From contig JAPFBL010000166.1 of NCBI GenBank assembly GCA_026182355.1, positions 186,001-250,000 on the forward strand: 64,000 bases of DNA, given 5' to 3'. The translations under genes were made by a program, and so were the position numbers. The notes under the pieces were generated by a model, which did not search any database, had not been told where the DNA came from, and saw only the letters and a list, made by a program, of their open reading frames with translations. Source of the DNA: Hermatobates lingyangjiaoensis (Eukaryota; Arthropoda; Insecta; Hemiptera; Hermatobatidae). Below, one piece after another: positions 46,790-59,499 of the stretch. Positions within the stretch are counted from its first letter, which is position 1, and each line of letters begins with the position of its first letter.

Positions 46790-48430
46790 AAAATTGGTTG
46801 AACTCAACTTCGCTTGAAAGAAACCTAAACTTCAACTGCCTACCTAAGCTTTAGCAATTGTAAACTACTGTTATGATGTAAGCAAAGTAATTTTTTTCCA
46901 CTTACAAATTACATGTACCTAATTCTATTAAATGTTCACTATTTGTTTCAAGAATGATTGAAAAGTATGGTAGTCCTAATACAGTTACGTATGTTAATAC
47001 AATAATAGGAATGTATTGTCGTAATACAATTATTTCAGAATTTTGTCTTTAGTTTTATATTTTATAAGCGCATTACCTTCTAGACACCGCGCAGTAAAAT
47101 TTAATATCAAGTAAAGCTCATATTTGGTTCAGTATTTAACATTTCTTTAAAATAATTAATAATTTAAACTTAACAATGTCCACTCCTGGAATTAGCTAAT
47201 AAAGAATTTAATATCTTGGTATCCTTTATGTCAATTTCTTGAATAGTTTAGCGATATTTTAGTAAATTTAAAAAAAAATTGTTTAAAACATATGTTTATT
47301 TTAATTTTATCACTTTATTTGCAGGGACTAGATACAATTTGCTAAAACCGCTTATTTCAGGTTGGTAATGGGAGGTGATTTGTTTGACCGGAGCTGACCT
47401 CAGAAGCGTGCTATGGAAGGCGGGGTAAGACGGGTTGTTCAAGGTCGGTGTTTAGAACTGGACGTATTCTAAATATCACTGACCCCGCAACTTCTTTATT
47501 TCTATGTTCAATCAAGAGTGAAGACGTGCAAACATATCGACTCGGTGCAAACCGAAGAACGCAGAGTTAACTCACTTCATCAAAACCTACAGTGGGTTCA
47601 AACTAAAAGAAAGCTTGTAAGCTGGTATATTACATGATATTTTGTTATTGCTCTTTTCATTAACTAGAAAAAATTACATATAATAACAAGATTCTTATAC
47701 TCAAAGAGCAATTATAATGTTTGCTTGTAATTGTTCAAACAAAACTGGAGGGACCTGTAAAATTTCTCAAATGAAATTTCTACTATTTAAATTTGAAAAT
47801 ATGATATTGTGAATTATATATATATATACAACTGAAACAATCAATAAAGTAAACACTTCATCCCTCTATTATGTATCATTATTCCAAAACTCACATCCTT
47901 ATCTTCAAATTCGGTATTTGTAGGTTTCAGTTCTTGCGATTCAAAGTAGCCAATGTCAAAAGATGAAAGATGTTGCCAAAACATATCTACAAAAGTATTT
48001 TACTTATTGCTGCTTGTTTTAGTTTTAAGGTCAGGTCGTAATACAATTCGTTTATAGTTTCTTCTCTTCTGCTTGTTCATTTCTCCTATACTAACATCAT
48101 ATCTAAATTCAATAAAAAAGATTGAGTGAGTAAAATGGTGTATATTAAATACACGTCTAATTTTTCGTTTAGCTATTTTTAAAAGCTAGAGTATAATTTT
48201 TTCATTAGCGATATATTTGTGACTGGAGCAGCCGTATGTTTTTCATAGGTGAAGAAAAGATATTTTATATTGAGGCAAAAAGTTACGGAATTTATAAAAT
48301 TATCAATGGTTCTGTAGAGCTCCCTAGGAAATACTTTGTAACCCCTTTCAAAGAAGGGAAAAACAAATGATTATTTAATTGTTTTATTTAACGAAGTGTT
48401 AAATGACGTCACAGAAAAAAATTTTAATAA
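46790..48430. other. No supported gene; one GC-richer patch
   Basis: Bases 47370-47630 (GACCGGAGCTGACCTCAG, CGACTCGGTGCAAACC) stand out but give no readable domain. Confidence 0.4.
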
Positions 48431-48435
48431 AAGTG

Positions 48436-48651
48436 TTAAAGAATAGAATCAATAACTGACTGTGTTTCCTGATTTTTTTTTCTAAAGTAACACGTTTGTA
48501 AAATATTTTGATCTAAATATGTTGATGTCAGGTTTATAATATCAAGAAATTTAGAAGAAGAAATGATACCTTCATGTAAACCTCTCAAGATGTTATTAAC
48601 AGTATCTGTGTAGTGCATTAGTGGTTCATACAGAGAGTATGACCTGTTCAT
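48436..48651 (-). other. Exon-like open stretch, unassigned
   Basis: A 71-codon minus-strand frame reads MNRSYSLYEPLMHYTDTVNN, then LHEGIISSSKFLDIIN and ends IDSIL. An acceptor-like TTTCTTTCTTGATAG precedes the ATG. A near-perfect 94-bp palindrome lies just upstream on that strand. Residue use looks protein-like, but I recognise no family. Confidence 0.25.
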
Positions 48652-48684
48652 ACTATCAAGAAAGAAATGTCAAAAATACAAATT

Positions 48685-48778
48685 GAGGAATAAATCTCAT
48701 TTTCATTAAAATTTTATAGTAATAAAATTTTCTTGAATTTTATTACTATAAAATTTTAATGAAAATGAGATTTATTCC
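48685..48778. repeat. Near-perfect 94-bp palindrome
   Basis: Arms of 44 bp (48685-48728 and 48735-48778) are exact reverse complements around TTCTTG. No ribozyme boxes are present. It could form a long hairpin. Confidence 0.9.
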
Positions 48779-48889
48779 TTTCAATAAAATATGCCTGCTT
48801 TTTAGATATATTTTTTTTTTGGTTGAAATATACTTTTCAAGTAAAGTTTGACTATTATTTGACAAATGAAATATTACTTTTAAACAATT

Positions 48890-49160
48890 ATAATGAGGGC
48901 AGTGTTAGCGAGGTACCTGTGGGTGACAGGCCTCTTGTGAAGAGCCGGGCTGTGTCCATTTGGAGAGGTAGGTGTCGGGAGGGGAGTGGACTCATGGATT
49001 CTCTTGCTCCATGACAACCCGTCTAACTCCCAACCCTGTTATTAATTTCAACTCACAAAAAAAAAGAAGCAAAATTACCCTCCCAACCCCAACCGCAACT
49101 GGAATTTCAATGAGCGAAGCCCTTTATCAAACCACTACACGCCTGGTAATCCTTTGATAT
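48890..49160. other. GC-elevated block, unassigned
   Basis: Sequence such as GTGGGTGACAGGCCTCTTG and GTGTCGGGAGGGGAGTGG contrasts with its flanks. Short frames exist but no domain is recognised. Confidence 0.25.
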
Positions 49161-49689
49161 TGCACGAAACGGGGTATTTGCTTTTTTCTCATAACACAAC
49201 GAAATTGGCGTAAAATTGCCACTACATTATTTTTAAAGAATTGGTTGCTTGTAACAAAAAGGAAGAGTAAATATTTTTTTCGGATTAATTGGTGTTAACT
49301 GCTTAAAAGAATGAACATATTAAATTTATTTAATCCTTCGTTTTCATATTTCAGATTAAATGCATAAATTTATCATGTGTAAATAAATATGTTATTTTGT
49401 TTTCAATAAATTTCTGGAATTATTTGGGAACATAACTAAATATTTACCAATGAGGACAAGTTACATTAAGGTTGAACAGTGCAGCTGGTAACTACTGGTT
49501 ATCGTAGTAAAGACCACCGACCAACGAGATTTCCCGTGCAATGCTGCGCGTTGGAGCCAGGCAGTTCCAAGGCAGAGGCTTTCACCTGCTTGTCTGTTTC
49601 TACTATTTTAATTGTTCAGGTCTGTCGGGTAGGTCGGTATGTTGGTTTCTGTCCTGTCTATGGTGAGTATGTTTCATGGTCCTATGGTC

Positions 49690-49975
49690 TTACTCTATCG
49701 TCGTCAGTTATCCTGAATTGTGTGATCTGATTAGTCGAAGGGAGATTGGTTTCAGGGAATTTGAGGTAAAAGTGCTCTTACTAGCAGGTTAGAGTGTACG
49801 GGAAGTTTCCTGTCTTCATTGATAGTCAGACGCCAAAAATGTAAGTCTATTGATTCCATCCTTAGATCACGCTGGATATCGATATTTCTCACATAAAATG
49901 GAGCATTGGCTGTAAGACGAGTACATTTGCTCTGCACAATCTGGAGTCGGTTTTGGGTTATAGTAGTAGTGGAGC
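49690..49975 (-). pseudogene. Jockey-type non-LTR retrotransposon, RT C-terminal fragment
   Basis: The minus-strand frame reads MQSKCTRLTANAPFYVRNID, then IQRDLRMESIDLHFWRL and continues to the C-terminus. The QSK..R...NAP.YVRN.....DL pattern is typical of the end of Jockey-clade RT proteins. The region 49440-49690 to its left would be the 3' part, but no tail was found. Confidence 0.6.
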
Positions 49976-49979
49976 AACA

Positions 49980-52075
49980 TAAATAATCATGTTCTTAAAT
50001 AAACTACTTTTCTCTTTGAACTTCTTTTAGAAAAAAATGTGCACTGTCTTTTGTTAATCGTTTGAAATGAATCATAATGACCAAGCTATAATGTTATCTA
50101 AAATAAAATATAATATAAATAACAGAATAACAGGATAACAGAAATAGACACTAGATTCAAAATCGTCAGGAATGTGCATTGTAGTAGTGCAGATTGAAAG
50201 TCACTTGAGCTTAGAGAGTAATGCAGGATTAGTAAGGCAGTCAGAGGGCTAATGGATCTCACTTTAAAGAAGGCCTAATATCCTAAGCATATGCTAAAAA
50301 AAATGCAAGAATTGCAGTAAAGAAAATATGAGAAAATAATTGATCCTAAGAAATCTCAGATCTTCGCAGAGTTCTAGCAGACTTTGGAAGTAACTAGAGA
50401 CTAGACCTTGTAAACGGATGTGTGACCTGGTCAGAGAAGCACGGTCATCATCTTCTATGACCACGGAGTAAAGCTATTTTGCCGGTGCATCACATTTTAG
50501 ACTGTCTAGTATTGGACGTCGAGAGAAGAGACAAAGCCCTTCTGTAACCGTCTATTGGGTTTAGAAAGAATATAATATCTTTTCAAAGCTTTGTCCACCT
50601 TCATAGAAACGCTCAAAATAAAATAAACTTACATTTGCTTTTAAAAGAAAGCCAGATTGCATCACTGATTGTAGATTACATATAAGACAGAACGACGCAA
50701 ATGTGCACATTGCAGCAATAAAGAACTCTACTAACATAGCCTCGTTAATGGTTTAAGATCGGAAAGACGGCATTCTGTCCTGATATCCTCTTCTTTAGTC
50801 CCGCTCCGAAATTACAGAGAATGGCCAAATGAAGTATTCATTCACTCTATTATCTTATTTCTCTATTCACTAAGCTATTGAACTTGTTTACTTTCCTAAG
50901 GGCGAACCAAAACTTTAGAACTGAACTACTATTGATAGGGGATGAACAATTTGTAGAGTACTTTCATATTTAATTATTTCAGGCAGCAGATTTTGTATTG
51001 ATGGAATAATTTAGTGAATTCATAGTAGATGGTAGTTGACTCACAGTTGTGGTTACCCGTGACATTATACTTATTGGTTATCCAAACATTGTTTACTAGG
51101 ACGTAGATAAATCAACTATTTTGAACCGGTTAAATAAATGAAAATGAATCTTTTAACTATAATAATCAAAAAATTAATAGTACTATCGAATATATAGTAA
51201 TAATTATAGCATATAAATATTTCGCTAATATTTAGCATAAATTAAAAAAAATTAAGAATCGTATAAATTTTTGAGGTTGTGATGAAGCCTTGTTAATATT
51301 GCTGGTCTACATTTTCTCCATAAATTTTTAAATATATCCCTCGTTTCGTCCCTGATTTATTTTTTAAGATAATTTATTTATAATTAATGTAAATTATTTT
51401 TATATATGTATCTGAATTACAATAAAACATTATTAGTAAATGTTGGCACTTCTAAAAATTGGCATATCAGAGTTACTTACAAAAAATTGATCACGTTAAA
51501 TTATGAATGCATTTATATCTGTCACACTGTCCCTTCCACACCCTCTATTCATCTCTTTCTCTCCCTCTCTCACTCTGTTTTTAATATGTGGCTGTAAATC
51601 AAACTTGATTAATTACTATAGTTAAGTAATTTTAAATTTAAGAAAAACATTATACAGTTACATTTACCTTATTCAATGACTTGCCAACAGAATTGAAAAA
51701 AAAAGTTATTTACAATGTTTCTTCTCAGAAGATGTGTCTTTAAGAAGATGTTACATAATTAGTAAAAGGTGTTACTATGTTTTACATAGTTATCATCATA
51801 CGGTAGTTTTGTATTTCTAAATTTTGTATTCCATGCATCGTGTGGGTTTACCAACCGTCACTTTTTCGCCTTAGCTGGGATTTCGTTCTCTTTTACCTTG
51901 GTAACGATTCAGCTAAAGATTACAAATGGAAAGATGTTTTTATCTATTTCACTAAACATTTAGTTTATTTGCGAACTTCCTTATCTAATCCAGATTGTTT
52001 TTATTATTCAAGATATACATATATTTTATACATTAGAAATTAAATAAAATACTGTCACTTAAACAATTTATGATA
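49980..52075. other. No supported gene
   Basis: A GC-richer patch at 50380-50560 and a pyrimidine-rich patch at 51535-51590 are unassigned. The rest is AT-rich. Confidence 0.45.
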
Positions 52076-52079
52076 ATAT

Positions 52080-52256
52080 AAATCAACAAAATTTGGGAAA
52101 GAACAAACAAAATAAAGTGATCACAAGACTGTTTACTATATTTTGACCGCCTCGTTATCAGATAAAAAGACAGAGGTGTTATCACTCCAAAGACACGAGA
52201 GGACCCATCATTTCTTGTGATCTCTTTTATCTTTGTTCTTTTTGTGATTTTAGTGT
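52080..52256. mobile_element. Possible further palindromic ribozyme-like repeat
   Basis: Imperfect inverted ends (AAAGTGATCACAAG at about 52115 and CTTGTGATCTCTTTT at 52216) enclose a minus-strand CTGATAACGAGGCGGT followed by CAAAATATAG. This echoes box-hairpin-GAAATAT but both boxes deviate. It is followed by a TA run. Confidence 0.3.
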
Positions 52257-52282
52257 AATATATATATATAATATATATAACA

Positions 52283-52676
52283 TTTTTTTCTTTTTTATCG
52301 AAGTTCGGTCTAGCTTCAAAAATACACCTTTAAGCTGATGTTTCGTCTATATTTCTAGACATATTCAGGACTACATCAATACAGAATGTAATTACAATAA
52401 CATGAAAAGTAATTATTTTGCATTATTTAATTAATATACATAATTACCTTGGTATTTTTCTATTGTAAAGAAGTAACTAATTTTGTATTGTAGAAAAATA
52501 CAAATGTAATTATGTATATTAATTAAACAATGCAATATAATTACTTTTCATGTTATTGTAATTAAATTCTGTATTGATGTGGCTCTGAAGATGTCTGCAA
52601 ATATAGACAAAACGTCGGCTTAAAGGTGTTGTATTTTAGAAGCTAGACCAAGCCTCGATAAAAAAGAAAATTAGTG
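52283..52676. mobile_element. 394-bp palindrome with a family A ribozyme region in each arm
   Basis: The arms (about 52283-52470 and 52493-52676) are reverse complements with scattered differences. The right arm on the plus strand has CTGAAGA (52585-52591), hairpin TGTCT/AGACA, then AAA in place of GAA, ACGT, C, GGCT. The left arm on the minus strand keeps GAA but has CTGAATA and ACAT. Neither arm alone keeps every core base. Confidence 0.8.
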
Positions 52677-52696
52677 TTAAATATATGAGGTCGAGA

Positions 52697-52889
52697 TAAG
52701 GAAACATTCATATATATATGTAAAATAAATTCAAAACGAAAGAAACACACAGAAAGACACAGACATAACTCACATCGATATTTCAATATCAAGATATCGA
52801 TGCCGAAATATTGATGTGAGTTATGTCTGTGTCTTTCTTTCGTTTTGAATTTATTTTATTTAAAAAAGTCCGCTGGACCGTTTCTTTTA

Positions 52890-52931
<42 letters not shown>
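52697..52931. mobile_element. Family E palindrome with (TA)n flanks
   Basis: Bases 52722-52784 and 52803-52860 are near-complementary and share CACACAGAAAGACACAGACA-type sequence with family E. The centre has lost the CTGATGA box. The right flank AAAGTCCGCTGGACCGTTTC matches 45130-45150 in reverse, then (TA)n at 52896-52931. Confidence 0.7.
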
Positions 52932-52935
<4 letters not shown>

Positions 52936-52985
52936 ATGGGAAAATGTGGTTTGATCATTGATTGTTATTTCACGTGTTTCTTTTT
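52932..52985 (+). mobile_element. Family C end fragment
   Basis: GTGGTTTGATCATTGATTG and TTATTTCACGTGTTTCTT match the outer end of family C. It begins directly at a (TA)n array. Confidence 0.6.
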
Positions 52986-52999
52986 GCATATATATAATA

Positions 53000-55015
53000 A
53001 AAGATGTTCAGACTTTTATTGATATGTCTAAAGAAAAACTTGGTGGGTATAGAAATATTTGCAATTAATCAGAGTATTTTTCAATTATTTACAAATATTC
53101 TTATAGCTTGTCTGCCTGATCAGTGGTGAATTCCTGGTCCAATAAGTAGGTATAAAGGAAGTTTGTTTTATGTTTTCATATAAGTCTCAAAATTTACGGA
53201 TATTAACCATAGCAGCTATTTATTTCCATAAATTGATTAATTATTAATACTTAATTCATAATATATAATAATTTTATATAATATATTAAATCGAAATAAT
53301 AATTTTGTAAATGGTGTTAAGGTCATTGAACTAGTAACGGTTTTCCTCATATTCATGAAGATGAATCTTGGATTGAGCAGAGATTTCTGGTTGATGATTT
53401 TCGTTCTATTTTAGAATATATTATCGTATGTTATGTGTTGGACTTTATTTTTCGTGTTTTATATAAAATCCTACTCATGTATACATCAAGCCTCATATCA
53501 GAGTAGTAAGAGAGGATTGTTTTCATGTGAGATATGTGTAACAGTAATGTAGCGAGAAAAATTGAAAAAGAAATCTATTAATTGTATTATTTAATTTGAA
53601 TAAGTCCATGATATAGGGTTTAGAAAATACGAAGTAAAGCATTATGCAAATTTGTTCTGTATGATTCATACTTATTAAGGAAGTAACATAGAATTATATT
53701 TGAAAAGAAATCTGAGTGAAAGAATAAGGGAGAGAAATTACTGAGGAGATATTAGATGGGGTCTAGTTTTGAGAATTTGCAAATAAAGGAATTTTAAATA
53801 AAAAAAGTAAACCAGCAAGCAGCTGGAATGCTTGTAATTTCAAGGTCAGACGTTAGCATCCAACCGCATTCTTCTTTCTTCAACTAATTTTTATGAAAAT
53901 AATAAGACTTTAAGAGAAAATTAGGTTTAACTAAATTCTTTTTAAATATCTTCATAAACTAAATTCTTATTGAGAGAAACATTGTTAAACTAAATCTTAT
54001 AACTAATTTGATATTACATAAAAGTGAAGGTGGAAAATTTACAAAACGTATCAACTCTATAGTAGCTGATTTCTTGTTCGTATTATTAATAAAGATTGAT
54101 TGAAAGAATGCTAGGGTGACAAATAGATGTAGATAGTAGGTTAAATGATACACATCTCTTAGCTATAACTTTAAAAGATGCAAAGGTAACTCAAGCACCT
54201 ATATGAGTAAACTTAAGTATTTTTAAAAATTAAATACAACACTCACTTCATTGAATTGAATAGGAGATGAAGAATACTTCATTTCTTGATGTGACTTCGT
54301 CACTGAGAATAAGTTATTTGCATATATATATATATATTGTCTGCGTTAATGCAGGTTTATTTCTCCTGCTGATTTAATTCTTTATAAGAAAGAAAGAGTG
54401 AATGAGAGGAGAGATGAGTTAGAGAGCTGTTGGAGGGCAAGGGTATTAAGTAAGATCAAGAAGAAGAAGAACATAAATATGTATTCAATATGTTTAGTTT
54501 CAAAGAGCACATATAACACCCTTTTTTGATAGGCTATAAAATCTGGATCATTTGTTCATTGGCATTTATTTATAATATGTTTGAGCTGCATTAACGACAT
54601 ATTCTATGACAGGAGAACTAAAAATACATTATTTAAATTTTTTATTGCTGGTTTGGTTAACAACCACTTGACATACCAAGGACTCAAGACTAACAGCTTT
54701 ATTTCCTCTCTAAGGAAACATAACCTCTTAAATAATATTTCTTGTTTCCTGTCTGAAAAGGCTTGAAGTTATGGCTAAGTTACCAATTTGAGATAACTGA
54801 GAAATAAGCAGACTGTCAAACGAATACACCTTAACTAAACTATGTTACAGCAATATTAGATATCAGAATTGAATCACACATGAATCGAGTTAATAAGACT
54901 CTTATATTTTATTTTATTGATAGTATTCCATACTTAATTCTTATTGAATGTTGACTATTAAATATTTTATGTTGAATAATATTGAATATATTATGTAAGT
55001 ATATGTAAGTTCAAA
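53000..55015. other. No supported gene
   Basis: AT-rich sequence. A 61-codon frame at 54581-54766 looks mildly protein-like but has no recognised domain or splice support. Confidence 0.45.
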
Positions 55016-55019
55016 GAAA

Positions 55020-55105
55020 TTTTCTTTCAAATTAAGAAGAAAATTAACACACAGAATAAAGACACACACTTACTAACTTTAATTTTTGAGATATCCGTCT
55101 TCAGG
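55020..55105 (-). mobile_element. Family D fragment
   Basis: Minus strand: TCCTGAAGACGGATATCTC, AAAAATTAAAGTTAGTAAG, TGTGTGTCTTTATTC. The CTGAAGACGGAT box is intact; GAA is lost. Confidence 0.5.
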
Positions 55106-55210
55106 ACAGAAAAAAAATACCTTTTTGGAGAATTAGAGTTATTTTTAAATAAAACTTATGTGTTCAGTTTGCATCAATTTTCCGAATCTAAAGAGAGTGT
55201 ATATGTATAT

Positions 55211-55350
55211 CAGCATCAGAACCACAATAAGAAATGAGAAAAAAGACTAAGATCTTTCAACCGTAACAAGCGGTCTTCGTCAGTGTCAAATCACAACTCA
55301 GTTTGAATGTTGATTTTTATTTCACGTATTTATTGTGAAATTTTTATATA
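55211..55350 (-). mobile_element. Family C PLE terminal-repeat copy
   Basis: Minus strand core at about 55243-55285: CTGACGAAGACCGCTTGTTA and GGTTGAAAGATCTTAGTC. The outer end (TTTCACGTATTTATTGTGAA) is kept on the right and a TA run follows. Confidence 0.7.
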
Positions 55351-55394
55351 TATATGTGCATACACTTCGTTTCAGTTACAATTAGGAACTGAAC

Positions 55395-55690
55395 AAAGAG
55401 ACTAACACTCAGGATTATTTGTCAATTCGGCTGCATGACCTTTCCAGGAGAGGAAAAGTAGGAACACAAGTGAGGAGACGTAAAAGAAAGTGAGGCAATA
55501 TATAATTTAACATACATATTATATATATATGTGTATATAAAATATGTAATAATATAATAATGCCATTTATGTGGAAACATTTTGGTCTCCAACCGTCTAT
55601 ACACGAGTACACTTGGTTTCCCTCTCTAATCTCTCCTGAGAACGGTTTAACCAAAAATTAGAGACTGTAAATGTGTGTTTTTAATTTCTT
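55395..55690. mobile_element. Family D inverted pair
   Basis: A degraded minus-strand D end at about 55395-55490 and a plus-strand D copy at 55585-55690 (GGTCTCCAACCGTCTATACA, CTCTCCTGAGAACGGTTTAA, AAAATTAGAGACTGTAAATG) flank a short TA-rich centre. Confidence 0.55.
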
Positions 55691-56059
55691 TATATTTTCT
55701 CACCTACAAGAGATAATTTATTAGTTCATTTATTTATTTTATTCATTTATTTTAATTAATTAGTTCATTATTTTTGAATTTAGTTTTTATGATATTCTTT
55801 TTTTAATATCTATTACGCTTGTTTATTTATTAATTTTACTTTCTATTATTTAATTATTTTATTAATATTATTATTTGTATTCTCAATATTATTTTATTTT
55901 TTATTTCATTCTATTGTATTTTTATAAATCACTAGTCCTTAACTTTTATTTCTTCTCTTCATCCTTTTGTTTTTCTTTTATTTATTATTTTTTCATGTAT
56001 CTCTATTCTGTAGTTATTTTTAAATTGATTCTTGTCTACCTTATTCTCTCTGACGAGGC

Positions 56060-56210
56060 GCGTATGCGGCAACATTTTTGGTCTATAACCGTTTCAGTAC
56101 TAGTGTGCTTGCTTTCCCTCTCTTATCTCTCCTAAAGGTGGTTCAAATCGGAAATTAGAGACTGTTAGTGTGTGTTTTTAATTTGTTAATATTTATTTAT
56201 CTACATTGAA
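56060..56210 (+). mobile_element. Family D PLE terminal-repeat copy
   Basis: GGTCTATAACCGTTTCAGTA, TTTCCCTCTCTTATCTCTCC and GGAAATTAGAGACTGTTAGT follow the D order. The first box has decayed to CTAAAGG. Confidence 0.55.
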
Positions 56211-56536
56211 TTATATATATTATATATATATATATATAATATGAAAACTTGAAAATCAGAACACACTGTGTTCGAAAGGATAGAGATCGAGGTGAATTAT
56301 TTCTGAATTAAATACTAAGAATCCTAAACAAGGCATGAAATATCCTCGTTGTCTGTTTACTTATTTTGGGAGGATTGTTTAAGTGAAGTGCAGAAAATAA
56401 TAAATATTTGTTTAAATTTGAAAATGACTTTTCATTAAAGAAATTAAAGGTCTTCTCAATTTGAATTGATTATTCTTTTAATATAAATTTATTTACTCTC
56501 AGTGAGTTGTAAAGAAGTACTGCAAATTATTTTCAG

Positions 56537-56655
56537 AAGGCAGATATTGAAGCAGTACGACGTTTGATATTACGTGTGGTAAGTTATTACGGGGGCTAAC
56601 ATTCAAGAAAATGCTGACTACGTGAACAAGGGTGGACAGAACCACCTTTTTACTG
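56537..56655 (+). pseudogene. Ankyrin-repeat-like exon with a 16-nt insertion
   Basis: The stretch follows an acceptor (TTATTTTCAG) and ends at a donor (ACTG|GTAAGA). It reads KADIEAVRRLILR, then after a frame break GANIQENADYVNKGGQNHLFTG. This matches the ankyrin pattern (DIEAVRRLI..RGAN, then GGQTPLF). The break is explained by 16 extra nucleotides between 56575 and 56600; removing them restores LILRGAN. The segment contains a duplicated ATTACG and, by chance or not, a perfect donor-like GTAAGT. No neighbouring ankyrin exons were seen, so this is either a decayed exon or part of a larger gene outside view. Confidence 0.35.
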
Positions 56656-57069
56656 GTAAGATTATTCCTTTTATTTATTTTGCTTTCTTTTTATTTTTCA
56701 TTCAACAAAAAAAGATTTTAATATAATATTTATGTCATTTTGTTTTCTCAATATTCATAAATAGTATTATACTTTAATGAAATTTATGTATTGAGATTGA
56801 TAATAAATGAAAATATATTTATATTCAAAGTATTGATCGATATTGACAGCCTGACCCAAACTATTTCGAGGCGACAGGTAAGGGAAGGCAGGAAGCACAA
56901 GGTGGAAAAAACATCCAGGTTGTTGCACGCTTCGCTTGCTTTCCCATTAGTTAAAATTTTCCGCTTTTTTGAATAGGGTTTGTTGTGTTTTGTGGAGTTG
57001 GCTCAAAGTATTACGATTGCCTCTAACTGGAGCAGGCAAAGCAACCCAAGGTAAATAATCAGACATCCA

Positions 57070-58880
57070 TTTCAAATGTAAATTAAAATCTTTTCTAAAT
57101 TATACATAGCAACATAAAAATTCAAAATAAAGAAAAAAAAATCATGAAAAGAAAATGAAGTTCATATGCTAATTTATACAATCAAGCTTCCCAGTTAATA
57201 AATGTATAAACTTATGCTATAGATGCAAGTCCAATTTAATCAGTTAATCTAATTCTAAAACAGCAAGTCACATTTTATAGGTCACGGCATTACCCAAGTG
57301 TGCTTTATGAGTAAAATGTCTATTTGTTTCAGACAGACATATTATAATTTTGAAGTAACTGTTGCTTTAAATCACATGACCCTAAAATTAAATCATTAAT
57401 ATTTTTTTTATTTTAACGAAAAAACTAAATATGATAGAATGTTATTCTATAATCACATAATTTTAGAGTGTTATATATATAATACCTTAAAATTAAATAT
57501 TAGAAAGAATCTACAAGAAATAAATTACAATCGACAAAGTGAAACATCTGAGATATGAAAATTTAGGTTCTTGTTAAATGAAACCTCTCAGATTTAACAA
57601 TTTATAGTATTGTTAAATTTTCTGATAAATTAATTCAATGAAACATAATTGTTGATATATGTACTCTTCTGCTATCACATATATTTATAAATATAAAATA
57701 AATTGACAAAAATTTATTTGTCAATCGGCGAACCTTCAATAACCTTTGCCGCTTGTGCAATATTAGTTAATATATTTTAATGAATTATCAAAAGTAATAT
57801 TTAAATGGAAATTAATTTGTTTTAAAATGATAACCTTATAGTTTTTTTTTAAATTTACAATGTCCCGTAAAGTTTTTTAATGTAATTCCACATTTTAAAC
57901 TAGTGACTAGCATTAATTATAATATAAATATAGAAAATTTTGAGGAGGAAATACATGTTTAGAAGATGCATTTCCAATGACCTTCGTTTTTACTTACTGT
58001 TTAGTAAATGCAAATTTAAATAAATTCGTAAACTAGTTCAAGAGTATGGAAAAGTGGTATATGTGAAGAATAAAGAAATGAACTATAATTAGCTTTCAAG
58101 GTGGGTAAAGTTTTGAGTGTTTCTGAAAGAGAATTTATTTTCCTTTAAAAATACTGTTAATAGAATGGGATTGCAGCACCAACTCTGATAAGGGAGGATC
58201 AACCTAACTTGGCTTCTTTCTCAGTTCAACCTTCTAGAATTGCTAAAAGTGCACAATTTATTTGTACAATTTGGCTCAGTCTTCTATTTATTTCTTTGAT
58301 TACATTAAATTAAATAAAAATTTGTTTAAAATATAGTTAAGTTGTTTTGAACACAATATCTGTTACAGTTGAGGTGAGTTTAATTTTCAACTGGTCATAT
58401 TTCTTCGAAGGAATAGAATTTGATTAAGTTTTTAAGGGAACAAAATCCTAGCAAAAGTGCTGATCCTCTTCATTACTCTGAATGAAAAAAAAAAAAAAAA
58501 GATTGGCAGTAATGAAGATGTTGGGGTGGTGGTACATGAGTATGGTGGGATGTAGGTGTCTTTGAATTTATTTAGATTGCCAAATGTGCGATCTAAAAAT
58601 AAAGCAAATTTACTGGCTTTCCCTGAGAACTTAAAACCTTTTAATGGTTAAGGGAGATCTTTGGTTTGTTTCACCTTTACTCCAAAACGTACATTTTTGC
58701 TCAATCAATGTGATACAAAACAACAATTTGGATAATGCAATTAAGAAATAAACTTTACAATCACATAACCCATCTGTGCTAAAAAGACTATAAAATCTAA
58801 GACTATATAAAGACTATAAAATCAGAAATTTCTTAATGAAGACAAATGCGAGAATATTAGTAATAATTCTGCTAAGCAAT
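57070..58880. other. AT-rich stretch, nothing supported
   Basis: No domain or repeat boundary seen. An A run of about 17 at 58484-58500 is the only simple feature. Confidence 0.55.
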
Positions 58881-58887
58881 ATGTGAA

Positions 58888-59499
58888 CTGTCGCTGTGAC
58901 CACAGAGTGTTTGATTGTTATTCTAAGATTTCTTTAAGCAATGTTTTTTAAACATCTATGGATATCTTTCACAAGATGGAATCAAACGGAAAATTTTTCT
59001 CACCATGAATTCTACACTCTTTGAGAATATAACAAATCATTGTAAAATCGCAAAAATTTTTAGAGGACATGCATTTAGCTGGGATCATGTATAGCTACAT
59101 TGGTTTATAAAATATGATGGATACCCTTGTAATGTAAGCGTCTCACAATCATGGGACCACTTAGCGCGACAAGGACCTGTTTGATTGTATCTTGGCAAGT
59201 AAAATGTTATGATTTATCAGCCAATCAATCAAAATTTTAAAAAATACAGAAATACAGAGATTTATGATTATGTGCTATATATAGTATATAGTTACAAAAT
59301 TTCACATAAACAAGTGAAATAACAGTCAAATAACGTGTTTAACAGTCAAATAGTCAAACGTGAAATAACGTTTGATTCCATCTTGTGAACGATATCCATA
59401 GATGTTTAAAAAGATGTGCTATGTGACTCTATCAATAATGAACACTGCTTAATAGAATCTTAGAGTAACAATCAAACACTCTGTGATCACAGCGACAGT
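58888..59499. repeat. Inverted repeat, arms about 100 and 130 bp
   Basis: Bases 58888-58988 recur as reverse complement within 59370-59499; the right arm has about 30 extra bases (around 59411-59440). The right arm lies inside a family C element, so the repeat copied into it or the element was split. Confidence 0.75.

Noticed and set aside
54581..54766. 61-codon frame
   Set aside because: Mildly protein-like, but no splice sites, domain or repeat evidence.
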